A stretch of DNA of 64,000 nucleotides, from NCBI GenBank assembly GCA_029204225.1, contig CM055103.1:4560276-4624275 (forward strand), read 5' to 3'. Positions 58,998 to 64,000 of the stretch are shown here, piece by piece. The notes below the pieces were generated by a model that did not search any database, was not told the origin of the DNA, and saw only the letters and a program-made list of their open reading frames with translations. The position numbers and the translations under genes are program-made. How positions within the stretch are numbered: position 1 is the stretch's first letter; each line of letters starts with the position of its first letter. Source of the DNA: Diphasiastrum complanatum. Lineage: Eukaryota; Streptophyta; Lycopodiopsida; Lycopodiales; Lycopodiaceae.

Positions 58998-60419
58998 GAC
59001 CAGTGAAAGGAACCCCTAGCTAAGTGTAGGATGATACAACCTCCAATGACTGTCTGTAAAAACTAAGCTTCTGTTTTTGCATGAAGGCTTGGATGTATTG
59101 AAGACCATAATTTTGGTCTTCGCAGTGTTAAGCCCTAAACCCCATTTGGTGCAAAAAGCATGAAGACTCTCTAATTGTCTCTGTAGAACCTCTCTAGTCG
59201 TGGAGACTAGAACCATGTCATCTACGTAAAGGAGAATGACAATCAAAATATCACCAAGTCTGCAACCTGTATCACCACTCTACACAATGGCTCTCTCAAG
59301 CTCTAGTTGTGGAGACTAGAACCATGTCATCTACATAAAGGAGAATGGCAATCAAAATATCACCAAGTCTGCAACCTGTATCACCACTCTACACAATGAC
59401 TTTCTCAAGCTCATCAATATATAATCCAAATGACGTGGGTGAGAGGGAGCAACCTTGCTTCACAACAATGGTTCTCCATATATGCTTTGAGATGCCTGTG
59501 TCACTCCGAAAGCAGCCAAGAACTCGCTCATAAAGTGTCATCACCGCGAGAACTGTATCAGTGGAGAAACCAAGATCCTGTAATCTTTGAAGTCATTGAT
59601 AGTTTGACTTGGGTCCCACACCTAATAACACCAACTTGATTTTATATTTGCAACATCCTTATATCCCCATCATTGAGTCATTTCTACTTGAAAGTGCAAT
59701 GTGCCCTTGGTACCAAAATTTAGTCATGTAGTTACCTAGACTCCATTATCCATCTAATTTCTTGCTTAGTAATGTCGACAGGTTACGACTCAGGAGTTGA
59801 TAGTTACTATGCTTTGCAATGAGTTTGAAAGGTTTTTTTACATCCCGACATGTTGTTTTCCCCCACTCCCACAACATAGTTTGAAAAAATCCAGAAAAAA
59901 ACAATTTCTTGCAGCATTTCGATCCAGAATGCTGCTGAAGCCCGGAACCATTTCGGAACTAGCTTTCCGGAACGCTCCTAGAATGCAGCATTCCAGAACG
60001 CCGCACATCTATGCCTACGAGCAATGTGGAGAATAAGTGGCTCCTGAAGGCTTGCCTGGACAACACGAAGGTGTAAGGAGTGACACTCGTAATCACACCA
60101 AGGAGGCCGAATAGGATGAGATGATTTGGATGTGCGTCTGTAGGGTTTCCATGGAAAGGCTACTTGTTAGAATCCCCATTGTCGAATCCAGTCATTGCTA
60201 AGACACATTCAGGTGACGAACACTATGTTACCGCCCATCCATAGAGGTATTGCCACCTGGGGTGTGCTGCTGACATCGTTTGGAAGACCATTGTCGCCTC
60301 ATGGTAGGACAAATAGCTCTCATAGTACATGTGGCTCTTCTAGCAACATGATTTGGGTAGTACAAAGTCTCTTGTCTCTATATTGGGAAATTCACTCATG
60401 TTGGAATAAACATATGAAG
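58998..60419 (-). pseudogene. LINE relic copy 3: RT with duplicated YVDD segment plus linker piece
   Basis: Minus strand, 59480-59020: GCSLSPTSFGLYIDELEKVI, RLGDILIAILLYVDDMVLVS, LQRQLESLHAFCTKWGLGL and NTAKTKIMVFNTSK, a non-LTR reverse transcriptase palm with YVDD. The YVDD part occurs twice in tandem with a 109-bp period (words at 59221 and 59330), which shifts the frame. 60030-60419 is a separate piece of the endonuclease-RT linker found also at 62900-63020. The copy is rearranged and inactive. Confidence 0.8.
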
Positions 60420-61776
60420 TGAGACTTGTACACCATGCCGCTTTGCTGCATATATTGTGATGGGGGAAACCATAGTATCAAAATCCTGATAATTACTTGA
60501 GGCGTCTAAGGTCTTGAATAAATCTCTGAAAAAAAAGCTCTCTAACTGCACAAGAGAAGTACGTCCCTTCCTGAGTTTAGCTGTAGCTGCTTGTCTCATA
60601 CCAAATATAGGACTAGTAGAAAGAACCCCTAGATAAGTGTAGGATGATACAACCTCCAATGGCAGTCCGTCAAAGATACGCTTTTGTCTCTGCATGATAG
60701 TGCGATATAGCTTCGCAGTGATGTGCTCGATGATGATAGTACAATAGTTACCAGGATTCATGTGGTCACCATTTTTGTGAATGCGATGGATTATATTAGT
60801 GCACCCTAGTAAGGAGAAACCCGAAACAACTACTTGGTTGAGCAGATTGACTAGGATAGGCAAAAGTATGTCTGCGGTATGGATCAACAATTCTGATTCA
60901 AGGTCCTCTATGTCTCACGTGGACGGGGGGAGATGGAGGGTGTCATTGAGTATGATGTATAGTGCGGTAGCGTATGTGGTCTAGATATGTAAGTCTTCAA
61001 AGAGAGGGGGTGGAACACAAGGGATGAATTAATGCCAATAGGCGCCTGTAGAGGTCTTGACAAGAGAATCAATAAGGTGTTTCCATTCCCATTCTTCGTA
61101 GGCACGCTTTTTACGGCTGAGTCAATGAGCAGTATGAAGAACAAGTGGCTCATGTAGGCATGCATGAACATCGTGGAGATGTAAGGCATGACATTTATCA
61201 TCAAACGAAGGAGGTCGACTAGAGTGGGATGATCTGGATTATGTTGATAGGGCTTCGATAAAGAGGATATGGGGGCAACAATTTGAAGTGAAGTGGGGAG
61301 GACATTGGCTTGTGACTTCAGTGGGTTGTCATGTGGGAAGTGATGAAGTAGCAAAGTAAGGGCCTCCCAGTAAGTCTCAATGTAGGGGTGGTGGGTGAAG
61401 GTATATCTGGGTGCACGATCAAAGTAGTAGTGGGGTGGAGGCTGTGAGATCAAGATAGAACCTAGGTGGAAAGACATAAAAGAGTGATTAGAAAGAGCAG
61501 TAGGGAGTATCTAGAAATGTGATAACAGTGGAATGAAAGATGGTGACCTCATGAGGTAGTTGACAACATTGTGTTTGCCACTATGAGGATGACTTGTGGA
61601 ATTGCTCGAAGCAGGCCAACAAGCTAGGCCGTTTTAAATGGCTAACTCATGGGCTTCGTCTAGCTGCAACAAATACTCATTGTAACCAATGATAGGTCCC
61701 AGTATGTCGGCGGAGGTCTTGGTAACTCCCATGTCATCACAATCAATGGTTCGTATGCATAGCTCCTGTTGCTGCA
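60420..61776 (-). pseudogene. LINE relic copy 2: linker, RT start and C-terminal part, internally deleted
   Basis: 61776-61555 matches 63540-63330 of copy 1. 61477-60908 is the linker region. 60890-60650 gives VVSGFSLLGCTNIIHRIHKN, a start-of-RT motif. It then passes directly to a C-terminal YLGVLSTSPIFGMRQAATAK (about 60620-60560), so the RT core is deleted. There are many frame slips. Confidence 0.75.
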
Positions 61777-63850
61777 TCATGAATGCCCTGGATGTACCGA
61801 AGACCACATAACCTTGGTCTTCGCAATGTTAACCCCCAAACGCCATCTGGTACAAAAGGCATGAAGACTGTCTAACTCCGTAAGCCGTCTCAAGTCGTAG
61901 AAACTAGAGCCACATCATCCGCTAAAGAAGGATGGAAATCAAAATGTCACCAAGCCGGCAAGCTGTACCATCGCACTGCTCAATAATTCTCTCAAGCTCA
62001 TCAATATACAGTCCAAAGAGTGTGGGGGAGAGGAGCAACCCTGCTTCAATGGTGCTCCATATATGATCTAAGATGACGATATCATTTTGAAAGCAACTGA
62101 GGACTGCTCATAAAGTGCCATCTCTGCCAAGACGGTATCAGCGGAGAAGCCAAGGTCTTGTAACCTCTGGATGAGAAGGGAACGTAGGACAGAATCAAAG
62201 GCCTTCTTGAAGTCCACAAAATAGCAGTAAACCCTCTGTCTCCCATGTCTAGCCTCCTCAATGATAGCTCGAAGAGTGAAGATGTGGTCTGTAGTGGAGT
62301 AGTGAGCTTGGAAGCCTGCTTGGCCCATAGCATGTAATCTCCTGATCTTTGCCTCAAAGCATATTGCTGACTGAAGAATAGTGCCATACAACTTCGCAAT
62401 AATGTGCCCAGTTCCCAATCACGATGGTATGGTAGTTACCAGGGTTCATGGGGTCACCATTTTTGTGGATGTGGTGGATAATGTTAGTACACCAGGAAGA
62501 TGGGAAACCAGAGACAACAGCACGATTGAGTAGAGTGGCTAAGATGGGAGAGCGTCGGATAACAACGTGAATCGACAATTCAAATTCAAGGTCCCCAATA
62601 TCTCTGGTAAGATGAGTCTTTAGTTTCTTAATGGTCGCGTGGACCATGTCGGGAGTGAAGAAGGTGAATTCACGTGGGCGTGGGGACATACAAATGGGTG
62701 AGTCAGTAGGTAGGTATAGTATATAGTGAGGTGGTATATGTGGTCCATGTCTGTAAGTCATTGATGAGGAGAGGTGGAGCACGAGGAATGAATGCATGCC
62801 AAAAGGCACAATGGAAGAACTATGCAGGGCGTGATAAGGCGTCTCCCTTCTCATTCTTCAAAGGCACGCTTTTTGTGGCGGAATGTAAGATGGAGGTTTC
62901 TATGAGCAATACGAAGAGGAAGTTGTTCATATAGACGTGCATGGGCAACACAGAGGTGTAAGGAGTGACACTCATCATTAAACCAAGGAGGCCGAATGGG
63001 ATGGGAGGATCTGGAAGGACATCAATAGGGTTTCGATGGGAAGGACAATGAAGCAGCACTATGAGGTGATGTGGTGAGAATGTTAGCTTGTGCTTCCAGT
63101 GGGCTATCATGGGGAAAGTGGTGTAGTAAGGAAATAAGGGCCTCTTGGTATGTTTCGATATAGGGAGGCGTGAAAGTATATCTGCCAGGTGCACGGTCAA
63201 TGAAGGAGTGGGAAGGAGATGGTGAGATTGGTATAGAACCCAGATGGAAAGACAAGAAAGAGTGGTTACTGAGTAGTGGAGAGAATCTAGAAGCGTGAGA
63301 TCAATGGGATAAGGGATGGTGACCCCATGAGGTAGTCGATGACACTCTAGGGATGGCACGTGTAACTGCTCGAATCAGGCCAACAAGCTAGGCCATTATA
63401 AATGGCTAACTCATGGGCTTCACCAAGTTACAACAAATACTCTCCATAACAAATGATAGGACCTAGTGAATCAGCTGAGGTCCTGGTAACTCCCATGTCA
63501 ACACAATCAATGGCTCATATGCGTAACTGATCAACAACATCATGAAAGTTGACCTGTCGTGCAACGGTTCTGGCGTTAAAATGGCTAGTGAGAAGAACAT
63601 GCCCTCGATCAGCAAATCTAATAATATCTGTAGAAATATTAGCATATGGAAAACCAATGCCCTCCACAAAAGAAGAGGACTCTGGGGGAAATAGCAAGCT
63701 GCAATACAGAGATCTCTGTCCAAGCCAATGTCATGTCCTAAAAGGCAAACCCATATATAACGTGCATGTTCATCATGTCTGATGAACTCCATGAATGGAT
63801 GTAATGTCTCCTGATATAAACATGTGACTCCACTTGAACCTCTGCCACTC
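61777..63850 (-). pseudogene. LINE relic copy 1: endonuclease and reverse transcriptase
   Basis: From 63850 on the minus strand: an APE-type endonuclease (MSGRGSSGVTCLYQE, IWVCLLGHDIGLDRDLCIAA, CYFPPESSS, HFNARTVARQ), a degenerate linker (63359-62860), an RT start (VVSGFPSSWCTNIIHHIHKN), RT fingers and palm (MGQAGFQAHYSTTDHIFTLR, CYFVDFKKAFDSV), then LKQGCSSPPHSLDC-like text and a stop where YADD is expected (about 61922). Frame slips throughout mean it is inactive. The order is normal for a plant LINE. Confidence 0.85.
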
Positions 63851-64000
63851 ATGGCTCTCATCTTTGTGTTGGAGAGAGAGGGGGGGAATAAATGACGAAC
63901 ACGAACGAGAAACGAAACTCGAACAAGAAGCGAACGAGAAACGAACTCGAACAGAAAATGTTTGTGCACAACGGAATGAACTACACGACTCTCTCCGTAA
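63851..64000. other. Repetitive GAACGAGAAACGAA-type sequence at window edge
   Basis: Short imperfect repeats of CGAACGAGAAACGAA at about 63895-63955, upstream of the LINE endonuclease. It may be LINE 5' sequence, and the window ends here. Confidence 0.4.

Noticed and set aside
60908-61477. 189-codon minus-strand frame considered as a host gene
   Set aside because: Corresponds to the endonuclease-RT linker region of the LINE copy at 62860-63360.

Overview
The window looks like intergenic nuclear DNA of a land plant with a repeat-rich genome. It is AT-rich and packed with Ty1/Copia LTR retrotransposons primed by initiator tRNA-Met (TGGTATCAGAGC primer sites), with LINE relics, microsatellites, and a few intron-containing host-like gene pieces with GT-AG junctions. 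I cannot name the species. No rRNA, tRNA gene or CRISPR array was seen.

Layout. 0.2-0.7 kb: a palindromic MITE-like array. 1.9-3.3 kb: a decayed multi-exon gene. 3.6-7.8 kb: degenerate Copia element I. 8.2-9.9 kb: a decayed low-complexity/coiled-coil ORF. 10.2-10.6 kb: a reversed tail of an I-like element. 10.6-20.9 kb: old Copia A split by a young complete Copia B (10984-17414, minus, 655-bp LTRs, 5-bp target duplication TGGAA, intact 1317-aa polyprotein). 21-26 kb: microsatellite, Copia scraps, a dispersed repeat and a LINE endonuclease relic. 26.1-34.3 kb: Copia D interrupted by Copia C, itself interrupted by a Gypsy-like gag-only element E (28543-33032). 36.1-41.7 kb: young element BX. 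41.7-46.6 kb: Copia G, with an inserted tail F. 47.1-48.0 kb: a coiled-coil gene fragment with an intron. 49.4-54.7 kb: degenerate Copia J/K, minus strand. 57.6-59.0 kb: the 5' part of a host-like membrane protein gene. 59.0-63.9 kb: rearranged minus-strand LINE copies.

The most interesting feature is BX (36122-41693). It shares with B, almost base for base, the LTR inner end, the 1172-bp leader and the whole gag through its zinc knuckle. Protease, integrase, reverse transcriptase and RNase H are all absent. In their place gag runs in frame into about 765 codons of protein I do not recognise, ending at the polypurine tract. LTR identity (one difference in 647 bp) and a TGAAT target duplication show that it moved recently, so enzymes must have come from another element such as B. 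B and BX are identical only in the terminal 246 bp of the LTR (R/U5 side), leader and gag, and differ in U3 and the 3' ORF. That pattern is expected if reverse transcription switched templates between two co-packaged RNAs.
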